NCBI GenBank assembly: GCA_039583875.1
Contig: CM077162.1
Span: 169,775,220 to 169,839,219 of the forward strand
Length of the DNA stretch: 64,000 nt
Reading direction: 5' to 3'
DNA from: Platanthera guangdongensis
Taxonomy: Eukaryota; Streptophyta; Magnoliopsida; Asparagales; Orchidaceae
Shown here: piece by piece, positions 23,401 to 35,400 of the stretch
Layout: each line of letters opens with the position of its first letter
How positions within the stretch are numbered: position 1 is the first letter of the stretch
Notes under the pieces: generated by a model
Told to the model about the DNA's origin: nothing
Seen by the model: only the letters and a program-made list of their open reading frames with translations
The model's database searches: none
Translations under genes and position numbers: made by a program

Positions 23401-26400
23401 AATAATAAACTTTAACATTTCACGCAAATAATTCAAGACATGGCAAAATAATTTAAGAGACGCAAGTTTAGGCTTTCCTCCGCGTAGAGGGGCAAAGCAA
23501 GAACGCGCTGCGAATAAATCCTGCAGATCACGATAAGTATATAACAAACCACCACAATACAATATATTCAAACAAATATCACATCCAGTTCAATACAGAT
23601 ATGCTGAAAATAATAAACCAATACAAGCGAAATCTTAGCAAATAGTGGGCTGAGTAAGGCACTGGAAAATCCGGAGCCGGAGAGGCGTGCACGGTGATCC
23701 GAGGTGGAACCGGTGACGTGGAAATGACGGTGGTGGCTGCCCTCGGCGGAGGATGGTGAAATCGGGCCGGAAATGGATAGATCTGGCTACGTGTGGGTAG
23801 ATCTGTATGAGGGTTGGATGGAAACGATGTTTTGTGGCGGATCCGGGCTAAAGAATGAAGTACGGGTGGAGGGAATGATGGATCGGGGCTGCAACAGTCC
23901 AGATCTGGATATGGTGCCTGTTTGGAGGTGGTTCCACGAGCGGGGAGGCGGCAGAGAGCAAATCGGCGGAGGGGGAGTTTTGCCGACTGCTGGGAAGGAT
24001 TAGGAAGGGCGGCTTCCAAGACCTGCTGTAGGACAACGATAGTGAGAGGAAAGGGGGGAGAACTGGCGGCGGGTGGCTGTGAGGAATTGTGGAGGGGCTG
24101 CGGTTGTTGTTTTTTTACTGGAGGGAAGGTCGGCTAACGCGTGGCAGGGAGGAGAAAACCAGGCCGGCGGTGGACAGGGAGAGGGTGGGAAAACTATAGC
24201 GATGAACATTAAATTTAATTAATGAACAGTGCTATGAGAAGGAGATTTTCTGGACAGAACTGCGGCTGATTTTGGAGGTTGTAGGGGGCTGCGGGAGGGA
24301 GTTTGGAAGGGGAGAGCCTAGGGTTAGGGAATACCTTGGGGAGGGAGATACAAGCATAGGAGTCATCACCTAGGTTTCCACAGAGTCGGCACCGTGGAGG
24401 GATCGCCTGATTTCGGGATTTCTCTTTTCCAAAATCTGCAATGATCTAAACCATCCCACTACAAGTCTATTTATAATAAAACAAATGCTAGGACATCCCA
24501 CTTTCAACGGCTATGATTGGTCGGAGGTGAGACCATTCAATATACACTAAAATAGACCAAAATAATGAAGTAATATTTCAAATCAATTCGCAACGCGAAT
24601 CCGGACATATCTGCGGAGTCCGATCATCGACCCGGGCATGCCATATATAGAAAGTCACCAATAAGTCCTGAACGGGCCCAAAACTCATCCTCCACTGCAA
24701 GTTCTCATCTCTGCTCCGCATCACTCTCCTCGTCTTGAAAGAATTCATCTTCTGATGAATAGGAATCAGATTCTCTCGATGTATTGCCAGGTAAGACTTG
24801 AAGAGCTCCACTAGAGGTCGTCCAAGTGTCGTCGATGGAAGAATGTCCTCGCCAATCAACTCCCCCTAACTGAAAAGTTGTCATCTCCGGTGAATAGAGA
24901 CGGTCGTGTTGAAGTCGAAGTCCAAGGGCGAATTGATCAAGCTCTGCTGCAAGTATCCAAGAGTCACCGACGTCTATAGTGGGAATACGCTGGTGGAGTT
25001 TGGTCTCCATGATGCTCTCAACGCTCAACTCACGAGTGGTGGATCCCGGTGCGATCGGCGGCGCCGTCGGTAGAACCAAAGAAGTCGAGTCCCTAGGTGG
25101 GTGGGTGTCAGAAGTAGGAAAGTAGTGGTGGCCATCAGACATAGGTGGGCTATGGAGGGTGGCAAGGCAATGGAGAGTGGAGGTGTGGGCGGCTGGAAAT
25201 CCCCACTGCTTGGGTCCACATACTCACGAGCCTCGTAGTACGACGTCATATCCTCAACACTAAATACCAGGTGGATACCTATACTTGCAAGGAAATCAAG
25301 ATCATAGATGTTTGCTTCGATTTATCTCATGATTATATAAGGATTCATTCGTCTAACGCTCAAGCCTTTAGCAAGCCTCACACGGAGCCTCACAACGCAG
25401 ATTCTCACCATCACCTGCTCGCCTTCATGAAGTACCTGCACTTGTCAATGAACATCCGCATGTGATTTATACAATTTATTATCATTATGGATTCTCTGTC
25501 GGAATGACTCATGACGCACATGCAAACAAGTAACAGACAACATAACAGACTCATGCAAATGATGAAGAAACGACTCAGCAGACTCATGTAAATGATGCAA
25601 ATAAAATACGCCAGACACAATATGCTCTCTATGAGAAAATCTAATAATGACCTGAAAATCTATCAAGGGAGGTGGCCTATCAGGAGGACTCTCTCGGTGG
25701 AGTGTAGAAAAACTCATCCAGTGTGAAATGAGTGCTTAGATGATCATGAGAAACATCTACACTCAAGGGATGTTGAACATGAGACATGGCGGTTAGTCTT
25801 TCTAGTTGACGCGGCCAGTTTGATCATCGGTTTGGCGGTTTGAACCAGCAGCCTGTCTGGTTATCGGTCTGGCAGTTTGGACCAGCGGCCTGTCTGGTAG
25901 CCTTTCCAGCAGCTTGGTAAGAGTCCGCAGCAGTGGCTTGGAGGTTAACCGCAGCTACGGTCTGGTGGTTTTCCACAACAATGGATTGGAGGTTAGTCGC
26001 AGCAACGGTCTGGTCATTAGCCGCAACAACGGTCTGAAGGTTAGGTACAGCAGCGGTCTGGTCGTTAGCTGCAACAGCGGTCTGGTGGTTAGTCGCAGTA
26101 GCGGTCTGGAGGTTAGCCACAACAGCGGTCTGGTGGTTAGCCGCAGCAGCTGTCTCGAGGTTAGCCGCATCAGCGGTCGGGAGGTTAGCCGCATCAGCGG
26201 TCTAGCGGTTAGCCGCAGCAGCGGTCTGGCGGTTAGTCCCAACAGGTGTTCAGAGGCTTCCAAGGAGATTGTATTTGTTGTCTAGTCTGGCGGTTTGACA
26301 GGGTCAAACCGCCCAGCCCGCACGACTTGTATTTAGTCCCACATCACTTGTTGTATTCTCTCATCTCCCCCATTTCGATAAATAAGAAGACATACCTATA

Positions 26401-29400
26401 TAATAATTATCGTTTTGAAGCAATAAATTTTTTCCTTTATTTAGCTCTTTTTTTACAAGGGCGAGCTCATGAAGAGCAAAATGTCTCTCAGAGGGCGTAA
26501 CACATCAGGGTGCTCACCAGGAGGTGTGCATGAAAAGTTATCGTGAATGTGACAACCACCTGGGTGAAAGTCGTGTGCACACACTAGAAGGCATGACTCT
26601 ATAGTGTGGGGAGTATCCCCAAAAATAAAGAACTCGTCTGGTGGGTCAGCAGGTGGTGCATCCCAAAACTCATCGAGGGTGCAATGTGTCGCCAGATAGG
26701 ATCCCAAAATATCAGGAGTATGCTCAAGTTTACTAGGGGGAAGTCCTAGATACTTGATCCTCCATTCAATATCCAACCACTAGGGCAAGGTAAGGGACGA
26801 TAATGGAAGTGACGTCAGTAATCCAGTACTCATATATAAGTGGCTTACCTAAATCTCATCCTCACCAGGATGTGGCAGATCATTAGGAGGCTCAACAAGG
26901 GGGTCGTCACAGAACTCATCACTAGGCTCATGATCCTTCATATGAGTACACCATCGTGAGAGGTAATGTCCCCTTATTTGAGTGACATAGCCACTACGAG
27001 ATCAACACTAGGCTCTGGGCTCTCGGTCGTGATATGACTCAGTGCAATGACATTGAGAGGGAGACATAGAACTCCTCTTAAGAACGGGTCTGTCAACGCG
27101 GTGTCAAGACAAGAGTCTAGGGTAGGGGTGTTAATCAACCCATGATACGTCAAAAGTGGAGGTGTTGGTGAGGGAAAAAACACTACAGACTCAATAGGTC
27201 GTTCAAGTTCACTCATAGTCGGGGTCACAAGAGACGGGTCAGGAACAAAAGATAGGCCGGTCACTGGGCTTGGCCGGTCACTGGGCTAAGCACCTCACTG
27301 GGGTGAGAGCAATCCTCATCAGGTATTACTTCTATCGTGGCTGACAAGACAGTGGTAGGCGTCATGATGACCTCAGTATGAGGGAAACTCGTGCTGCAGA
27401 GGTCAAGGTGAGAATCTTATCGACCAGCTCTTGCGGATCTCAAAGCCTGTTCGTAACGTAGGGTGAGCTGATATGTTGACTCGAGCGACTTCGAGCTATG
27501 ATAAATCACTTTAGTACGAATGTCAGATCAAAGCCCTGACCGAAATCGGGAAGTGGTCATGACTGGGTCCTCTCGGATATCGCTCATCACAACTAACTCA
27601 TCAAAGCGATCCCTGTACTCGGCGACAGACTTGGATACTTGCTGAAGGGAAAATAATTGGTTGTGCAAGCGACTTTGATACGAAGGCAAATACCTCTGAC
27701 ACAATATACGTTTTATGTTCACTCAATTGGTGATGCGATGTAGACGGTCTCGCTCGCGGGTCCTCTCAACGCTAGCCCAATATGTTCTCACCTGATTTAA
27801 AAGTCTAAGTTTCGTAAACTTGACGCGACGCTCACCGAATACCTCAAAATGATCAAGGTAATACTCCATATCTATGAGCCAATAACTGAAATACTCGGAA
27901 TTCGATGAGCCGTCAAAGGGCAGCAGTATGAAACTGACTCTTAAGATCTCTCTAAAGTAACCCTAAGGTAACCGAGTTGTGTTGAAGGATTATGTTATGC
28001 TACTGCTAGGGATCTAAGCAAGAGAAACAAAAAGACGGCTAGGGTTTAGTGCATGAAGAAGAAGATACCTGAAAAAGAGATTAATCATGCTCCAAGAGGG
28101 GGAAAAGGGGGTATTTATGGAGCCCCCTTTTCCCAGGGCCGGTCGGCCCCAATTGAGGGCTGAACCGGTGTGGTTCAGCCCTCCCTCTTCTTAATGATTA
28201 ATTGCGGGCTGAACCGGATGGTTCAGCCCGGTCTTGGTCCGGCGCTCCTTTATGTCTTCTGACGTACTTGAATCCTCGGAACCGCAGATCGTCCGGGGCC
28301 ATAACATTCCCCTCCCCATCAAGAGGCAGCTTGTCCCCAAGCTGGAAGTCGGGAAATAAATCCCGGAACTCTAAGAAATCCACCCACGTGTTGTGAGCCT
28401 CGGAGAGATCCTGCCACTTGACCAGAAGCTCGGAACGGTACTCCGTGTCATGTTTCTTCCATCGGGACAGCAAGACAGCTTCGGGACTGGGGCGCAGCTC
28501 CCCCGTCGTAGTGGCCTCGGGTAGAGAAGGAAGCACTGTGGCGGCTGCTCCCAGCTTCTTCTTCAGCAGTGAGACATGGAAGGTGGGGTGGATGCGAGAA
28601 CCCTCAGGAAGGGCAAGCGTGTATGCGACCGGCCCCACCCGGCGAGTGATGCGAAATGGCCCATAGAACCGTGGGGAGAGCTTCTGATTGGAGCGGCGAG
28701 CAACTGAAAGCTGTCTGTACGGCTGGAGATGGAGAAAGACCTCGTCGCCAACCTGGAAGGTCCGCTCCGTGCGGTGCTTATCGGCCGGCAACTTCATCCG
28801 GTCCTGAGCAACCCGGAGATTGTCCCGCAAGAGAGCCAAGGTCTGATCCCTGTCACGTAACGCACGATCCACGGCCGGCAGAGCGGTGCTGCCCGGCTCA
28901 TACGACCGCAGGGTGGGTGGTGCGCGCCCGTAGACAACCTCGAACGGAGTAATCCGCCCGGCCGTGTGATACGAAGTGTTGTAGCAGTACTCCGCCCAGT
29001 GTAACCATCGAGTCCACGTCCGGGGCTCATCCATGACGAAGCAGCGAAGATACGTCTCGACGCCCCGGTTCAGCACCTCTGTCTGACCATCTGTCTGCGG
29101 GTGGTGCGCGGTGCTCATGCGCAACCTAGTGCCCTGCAACCGGAAAAGCTCTTGCCAGAATTTGCTGAGGAAGGTCGGATCGCGATCCGATATGATGGAG
29201 CTTGGGAGACCGTGGAGGCGCACTACCTCTCGGGCAAAGAGATCCGCAACGGCTTCCGCGGTGTAAGGGTGGCTGAGAGCGAGAAAATGGCCGTATTTGG
29301 ACAGCTTGTCCACTATAACCAAGATCGTGGACTTGCCCTGAGACCGGGGCAGGCCTTCAATAAAATCCATCGAGACCGTCTCCCATATCTGCTGAGGAAT

Positions 29401-32400
29401 GTCCAAGGGCGTGAGCAACCCTGCCGGTGATGACGTCTCGTACTTCTGCCGCTAGCACATGTCGCACTGCTGCACAAAACGCTGCGCGTCCCTGCGCAAC
29501 CCCCTCCAAAAGACATTGGCCCGCAACCGCTGTAACGTGCGAAGCACCCCGGCATGACCGCCGGTCGGGGATGAGTGGAACTCCTGTAACATGACCTCCT
29601 TCCACGCGGACGAAGCGGGAATGACCACCCTCCCGTGATAGTACAAATGTCCTCCAATCAGCTGGTACCCTGGAGTGGTGGGTTGGCCCTGAGACAAGGC
29701 CTCTACAATAGGCTGGAGCTCGGGATCCGCGGCTATCTCGCGCTGAATGTCATCCAAGGACTCAATCAAAGGTACCGACAGGCGAAAGAGGGTACCTTCC
29801 GGTAGGCGGGATAAGGCATCAGCCGCCAAATTCTCCTTGCCCTGCTTGTACACAATCTCATAGTCATACCCGAGCAGCTTGGTCAACCACTTCTGCTGGA
29901 GAGGAGATGCTAACCGCTGATCCAAGAAATGTTTCAGGCTCTGGTGATCGGTGCGAACTTTAAAATGATGGCCTAGCAGGTATGGACGCCACAACGTCAC
30001 TGCGTGAAGAATTGCTAGCATCTCCTTCTCGTACGTTGAGAGGCCCAAGGTGCGGGGTGCCAAAGCCTTGCTGAAGTAGGCCAACGGCCGCCCCTCCTGC
30101 ATCAACACCGCCCCAATTCCTACTCCTGAAGCGTCCATCTCCACTACAAACTCCTTGGTGAAATCCGGTAGTGCGAGCACCGGGGTGGTCGTCATAGCCT
30201 CCTTGAGAGCGGAAAAGGCCCGTTCCGCCTCGTCATGCCACGTAAAGGACTCCTTGTGGAGGAGCTGTGTGAGTGGGCGTGCCAGCTTCCCATAATCTTT
30301 CACGAACCTCCTATAATACCCCGTGAGACCCAGAAAGCCCTGAAGTGCGCGTACGGTCGCTGGCCGCGGCCACTCCACCATGCTCTCAATCTTCTTTGGG
30401 TCTGCCCTGACCCCTTGTGCCGAAACCAGGTGCCCCAAATATTCCACCTCTGACTGCCCAAACGAGCATTTCGACAGCTTGGCGTAGAACTGATGCTGCC
30501 GCAGAATTGTAAGAACCTGTGCCACGTGCTCAGCATGCTCCTCCCATGACCGACTGTATATCAAGATATCGTCGAAGAATATGAGTACCGATCGCCGTAG
30601 GAGTGGCCGAAAGGTCTCATTCATCACTGCCTGGAAGGTCGATGGGGCATTGGAAAGCCCAAAGGGCATCACCAAGAACTCGTAATGCCCGTCGTGTGTG
30701 CGAAACGCGGTCTTGTGGATGTCTTCCGTCTTCATCCGAATCTGGTGGTAGCCGGAACGGAGGTCCAACTTGGTAAACAAACTCGCCCCATGCAGCTCGT
30801 CCAAGAGCTCTTCTATCATCGGTATCGGAAACTTGTCCTTGATCGTGGATTCATTCAGGTTGCGGTAGTCCACGCAGAAACGCCAAGACCCGTCTTTCTT
30901 TTTCACCAGGATGATGGGTGAGGAAAAGGCGCTGGTGCTCGGCCGTATGATGCCGGTCGTCAGCATCTCTTTCACACTCTTCTCGATCTCGGCCTTCTGA
31001 ATGTAAGGGTATCGATAGGGTCTGACGTTCGGGGGCGCAGCCCCCTCCTTCATCTGTATGCCGTGATCCCTGAACCTGGACGGAGGGAGGCCCCGGGGCT
31101 CCTGGAACACATCTCTGAACTGGGACAAAAGTGCCTGTATCTCCTCTGGAATGTCTGGCGGGTCGTGGGCCACCGCCTCTACCCCCACTACCATGGCTAG
31201 CGGGGATCCCTGCTCCTCTAACCGCTGCAAGCTCCGCACAGAAATCTCCTTCAGTGGTGAAGACCGAATGCCCTGTAGGCAAAAATCCTTCCCCTACTGG
31301 GTGAATTCCATCGTCAGACGGACCCAGTCGGTAGTCACCCTCTGTAACTGCCGTAACCATTGGACACCCAACACCATGTCCGAACCCCGAATCGGAAGTA
31401 AGTACATATCCGTGTGGCACAAGTAGCTCTGCACGCGGATCTCCACCCCCTTCATCACCCCCTCGCATCTCAGCTTGCTCTCATCTGCCACCATAACCTG
31501 GAAGGCCGCCCCCCTGTCGATCGTCTGCCCCACCTTTGAAGCAACTGCCGGGTTGATGAAATTGTGGATGCTCCCACTATCCACCAGGATGGTCACACGC
31601 TCCTGCCCACCATGCCTGTGAAACGAAGCGTCACCGGGGCGGTGCACCCCTCCATGGCCTGCAAGGAAACCCCGAACTCTGCCAAATCCAGATCCTCCAC
31701 GTCGGCTTCCCCCGGATGATCCTCCTCGTCATCCTCCTCCCGCAGCATAAACACCTGGACCTTCTGGCAGGCGTGTCCCTTGGTGTACTTCTCATCGCAA
31801 TTAAAGCACAGCCCTTTCTCCCTCCTGGCCTGCATCTCTGGCCATGTCAACCTGGTCACTGTCGGCCGTATGGCCGGTGGCTGCTCGCGTCGTACCGCCG
31901 CGGAAGCCGCGGGTGGCTTGGTCGTCATCCGGCTCCGCTGCCTGTTGTAGCGCTCCTCCTGTATCCGGGCGATGCTAATGACATGACTCAGACTGCGTGG
32001 TAAGTATGCGTGGACCTCGTCCCGTAAGTGGTCCTTCAACCCTGAGATGAAGCAACTCAACAGGGTCTGCTCCCCCCATGCGACACGGTTTGCTAACCTC
32101 TCGAACTCCGTCCGATACTCCGTGACGGTCCCCCTCTGCCGCAGTTTTTGAAGGGTGGCTTCCACATCCTCGTACTCCAGAGGCCCAAAACGAGCCGAGA
32201 AGGCCTCGATGAACTCCGGCCACGGGGCAAAAGTGCGTCCCCGCAAAAACCATTGCGTCCACTGATACGCGTCCTCCTCCAGATGGAAGGCTGCCAGTTG
32301 TACCCACTGAGCCTCGGGAATCTCATGGTATTTGAAAAACAGCTCTGCCTTTTGTATCCATTCCAGGGCGTCCCCTCCCCGGAACTTAGGAAAATTCATC

Positions 32401-35400
32401 CGTGTCAGCTTGGGTTGCATGTATGGTCTCTGATAAGCCCCTCCCAAACCGCCACCGTCTGGCCCCACCCCTCCGGGTTGCCCAAAATCTCCTTGGATTC
32501 CTCCCTGATTCCACCCCGGATTCCTTCCCGGTCCCATAGTGGCCGGACCGTATCCCCCGTTAGGAACAGTTGCTGGTGGGGGCGGGAAATTCCCCTTTGT
32601 GCCCCCGAGAGGAACCGCATTTGCTCCGGTGGGGCGAAACACCCCAAATCCTTGATGTTGTGGCCTCCATGCTTGCCCGGGATGCTGTCCGGGACCTCCT
32701 CCTTGCCGCAGCAGTCCACCGTGAGCCGGCAGGGGCTGTTCGAACCCCCACGTAGCAGCCGCACCTCCGCCCGGCCCCCAGGGCCCTCCCGCAGCCTCCG
32801 TCGCCCGACTGGGCCCAGTCCGGGACTGTTCCGGCATCCAGGAGGAAGCCGCACCTCCGCCGAGCCCCCCGCTGCTCCATCCGCCCGGATCGGGATATCC
32901 GCCCGTCAATCCGCTGGAGGGGGAAGGGAGCGGAGGCCCGCGCGCGATATCGGGCGCGATTCCCGCGCCGAATCCAGGTCCCGACGCGCTCGTCGTCCCG
33001 ACTCCTTGACTCCCGCACCCCGTGCTTCCTCCGTTAGGGAGATTGGTCGCCTCTGTGTCCGATCCGGCGCCGTTTACGGCTTTTCCCTTCAGATTTTGCA
33101 AGAGGAGGGATTTCAACTCCTCCATCTTCTCATCGAGGCGTTCCTCCAAGTGTTGTTGCGAATCCTTCATGTTTGCTTCGATTGCCGCCACGGAATCCGT
33201 CAACGCAGCGTAGTTCTCCTCGATGGTGGCCAAACGCGCCGTCTCAGCCTCCGTACGCGTCACCATGGTCGCAGGAAGGACGCTCTGATACCAAATGTTA
33301 TGCTACTGCTAGGGATCTAAGCAAGAGAAACAAAAAGACGGCTAGGGTTTAGTGCATGAAGAAGAAGATACCTGAAAAACAGATTAATCATGCTCCAAGA
33401 GGGGAAAAGGGGTATTTATGGAGCCCCCTTTTCCCAGGGCCGGCCGGCCCCAATTGAGGGCTGAACCGGTGTGGTTCAGCCCTCCCTCTTCTTAATGATT
33501 AATTGCGGGCTGAACCGGATGGTTCAGCCCGGTCTTGGTCCGGCGCTCCTTTATGTCTTTGACGTACTTAAGATCTCTCTAAGGTAACCCTAAGGTAACC
33601 GAGTTGTGTTGAAGGATTAACACGATCCGCTCGCGTGTACAGATAAGAACGACGACAATCATCATACTGATCGTCTCCAGTATAGTGGGGTCATGTCGGT
33701 GGGTCACACGATCTTTGAAAGTGGTGTACTGCGATCGAGAATGGTTGTCGTAATAATATGAGGATCTCCCTGATAGGATTCTATGAGAGCGGGCGCAAGT
33801 GGACTCGAGACCTTTAAATTGTTGAGAGGAATAATTGTGAAAGCTAGACATAATGAAAAATCTATAGACTCTACGACTCCGTATCAAAAAGTGCGCGCAA
33901 CCTCGCTGCGTGAAACCCTGCCTCTGATACCAATTGACGCAGGAGGAATCTATAGGCAAAGGGAAATCTGCGACCTAACACTACATGCTATGCAAATCCG
34001 ACGGTTAGATCACAGTTGAATAATAAACTTTAACATCTCACGCAAATAATTCAAGATACGGCAAAATAATTTATTTAAGCGACACAAGTTTAGGTTTTCC
34101 TCCGCGTGGAGGGCCAAAGTTAGAGCGCGCGGCAAATAAATCCTGCAGATCACGATAAGTATATAACAAACCACCACAATACAATATATCCAAACAAATA
34201 TCGCATCCACTCCAATACAGATATGCTGGAAATAATAAACCAATACAATGAAATCTTATCAAATAGTGGACTGACCAAGACACTAAAAAATCCGGAGTCG
34301 GAGAGACGTGCACAGCAATCCGAGGTGGAACTAGTGACGTGAAAATGACGGAGGTGGCTGTCCTCGGCGGCGGATGGTGAAATCGGGCCGAAAAATAATA
34401 GATCCGGCTACGTGAAGGTAGATCCAAACGAGGGATGGATGAAAACGATGTTTGGTGGCGGATCCGGGCTAAAGAATGAAGTACGGGTCGAGGGAATGAT
34501 GGATCGGGGTTGCAACAGTCCAGATTTGGACTAATCTGGATATCGTGGCTATTTGGAGGTGGTTCCACGAGCGGGGAGGCGGTGGAGAGCAAATCGATGG
34601 AGGGGGAGTTTGGCCGACTGCTGGGAGGGATTAGGAAGGGAGGCTAGCTGTCTAGGACCTGCTGGAGGACAACGACAGTGAGAGGAAAGGGGGGAGAACT
34701 GGCGGTGGGTGGCTGTGAGGAATTGTGGAGGGGCTGCGGTTGTTTTTTTTACTGGAGGGGAAGGTCGGCTGACGCCTGACAGGGAGGAGAAAACCTGGCC
34801 GGCGGTGGACAGGGAGAGGGAGGGAAAACTATAGCGATGAACAGTAAATTTAATTAATGGACGGTGCTATGAGAAGCAGATTTTTTGGACAGAACTGGGA
34901 CTGATTTTGGAGGTTGTAGGGGGGCTGCGGGAGGGAGTTTGGAAGGGGAAAAGGAGCCTAGGGTTAGGGAATACCTTGAGGAGGGATATACAAGCCTAAG
35001 AGTCGTCACCTATGGTTCCACAGAGTCGGCACCGTGGAAGGATCGCCGTATTTCTGAATTTCTCTTCTCCAAAATCTGCAATTATCTAAACCAGCCCACT
35101 ACAAGTCTATTTACAATAAAACATAGGCTAGGGTATCCCACTTTCGGCGGCTATGATTGGCCGGAGGTGGGGCCACTCAATATACACTAAAATAAACCAA
35201 AATAATGAAATAATATATCAAATCGATTCGCAACGCTAATCCGGACACATCTGCGGAGTTCGATCGTCGACCCAGTCACATCATATATGGAAATTCACCA
35301 ATCAGCGCCGAACGGGCCCAAAACTCGTCCTCTACTGCAAGTTCTCGTCTCTGCTCCGCATCACTAGGTTTGGGTAGGGATTTTGGACAGAAAATTTTCC

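Larger units (their letters stand above)
27993..33569 (-). mobile_element. Short-LTR Ty3 chromovirus (Reina-like), nearly complete
   Basis: LTRs of about 275 bp (27993-28269 and 33296-33569) flank gag, protease, RT/RNase H, integrase and a C-terminal chromodomain, all on the minus strand. The PBS is of initiator-Met type. Short LTRs and the chromodomain fit the Reina group. The LTRs are nearly identical, so this is the youngest insertion in intron 3. It disrupts the gag gene of the gag-only element. It is flanked not by a clear 5-bp repeat but by a 53-bp direct repeat. Confidence 0.9.
23317..35363 (-). mobile_element. Gag-only (non-autonomous) LTR element, TSD CTAGG, with a nested chromovirus
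   Basis: The LTRs are 23317-24723 (3') and 33935-35363 (5'). CTAGG at 23312-23316 is repeated exactly at 35364-35368. The PBS (TGGTATCAGAGGCAGGG) is at 33916-33932. The internal region carries a Ty3-type gag and a long Pro/acidic and minisatellite region, but no protease, RT or integrase. A chromovirus inserted into the gag gene (27993-33569). The element is antisense to the host gene. Confidence 0.9.

Noticed and set aside
23579..24019. Pro-rich 146-codon ORF in the LTR of the gag-only element as a gene
   Set aside because: A longer version exists in the other LTR, but the composition is C-rich and no motif is seen. Chance openness is the simpler explanation.
25900..26290. Genuine repeat-protein gene on the plus strand ([20 protein letters not shown] repeats)
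   Set aside because: The 24-bp period leaves several frames open on both strands equally. No start context, no flanking domain; it is inside a minus-strand retroelement.
26330..26395. Plant snRNA-type upstream sequence element (AGTCCCACATCAC) followed by a TATA-like GATAAATAAG
   Set aside because: The element-to-TATA spacing is too long, the USE match is imperfect, and no U1, U2, U3 or U6 sequence follows. TAGTCCCACATC words are also common in plant LTRs.
28198..33266. Endogenous plant pararetrovirus (caulimovirid) as the source of the RT
   Set aside because: Two LTRs, a Ty3 integrase and a C-terminal chromodomain are present, with no movement protein. It is a chromovirus retrotransposon.
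32148..33320. 390-codon plus-strand ORF
   Set aside because: It is antisense to the GC-rich Gly/Pro linker of the chromovirus Gag. No domain; Ser/Pro/Arg composition typical of a shadow frame.
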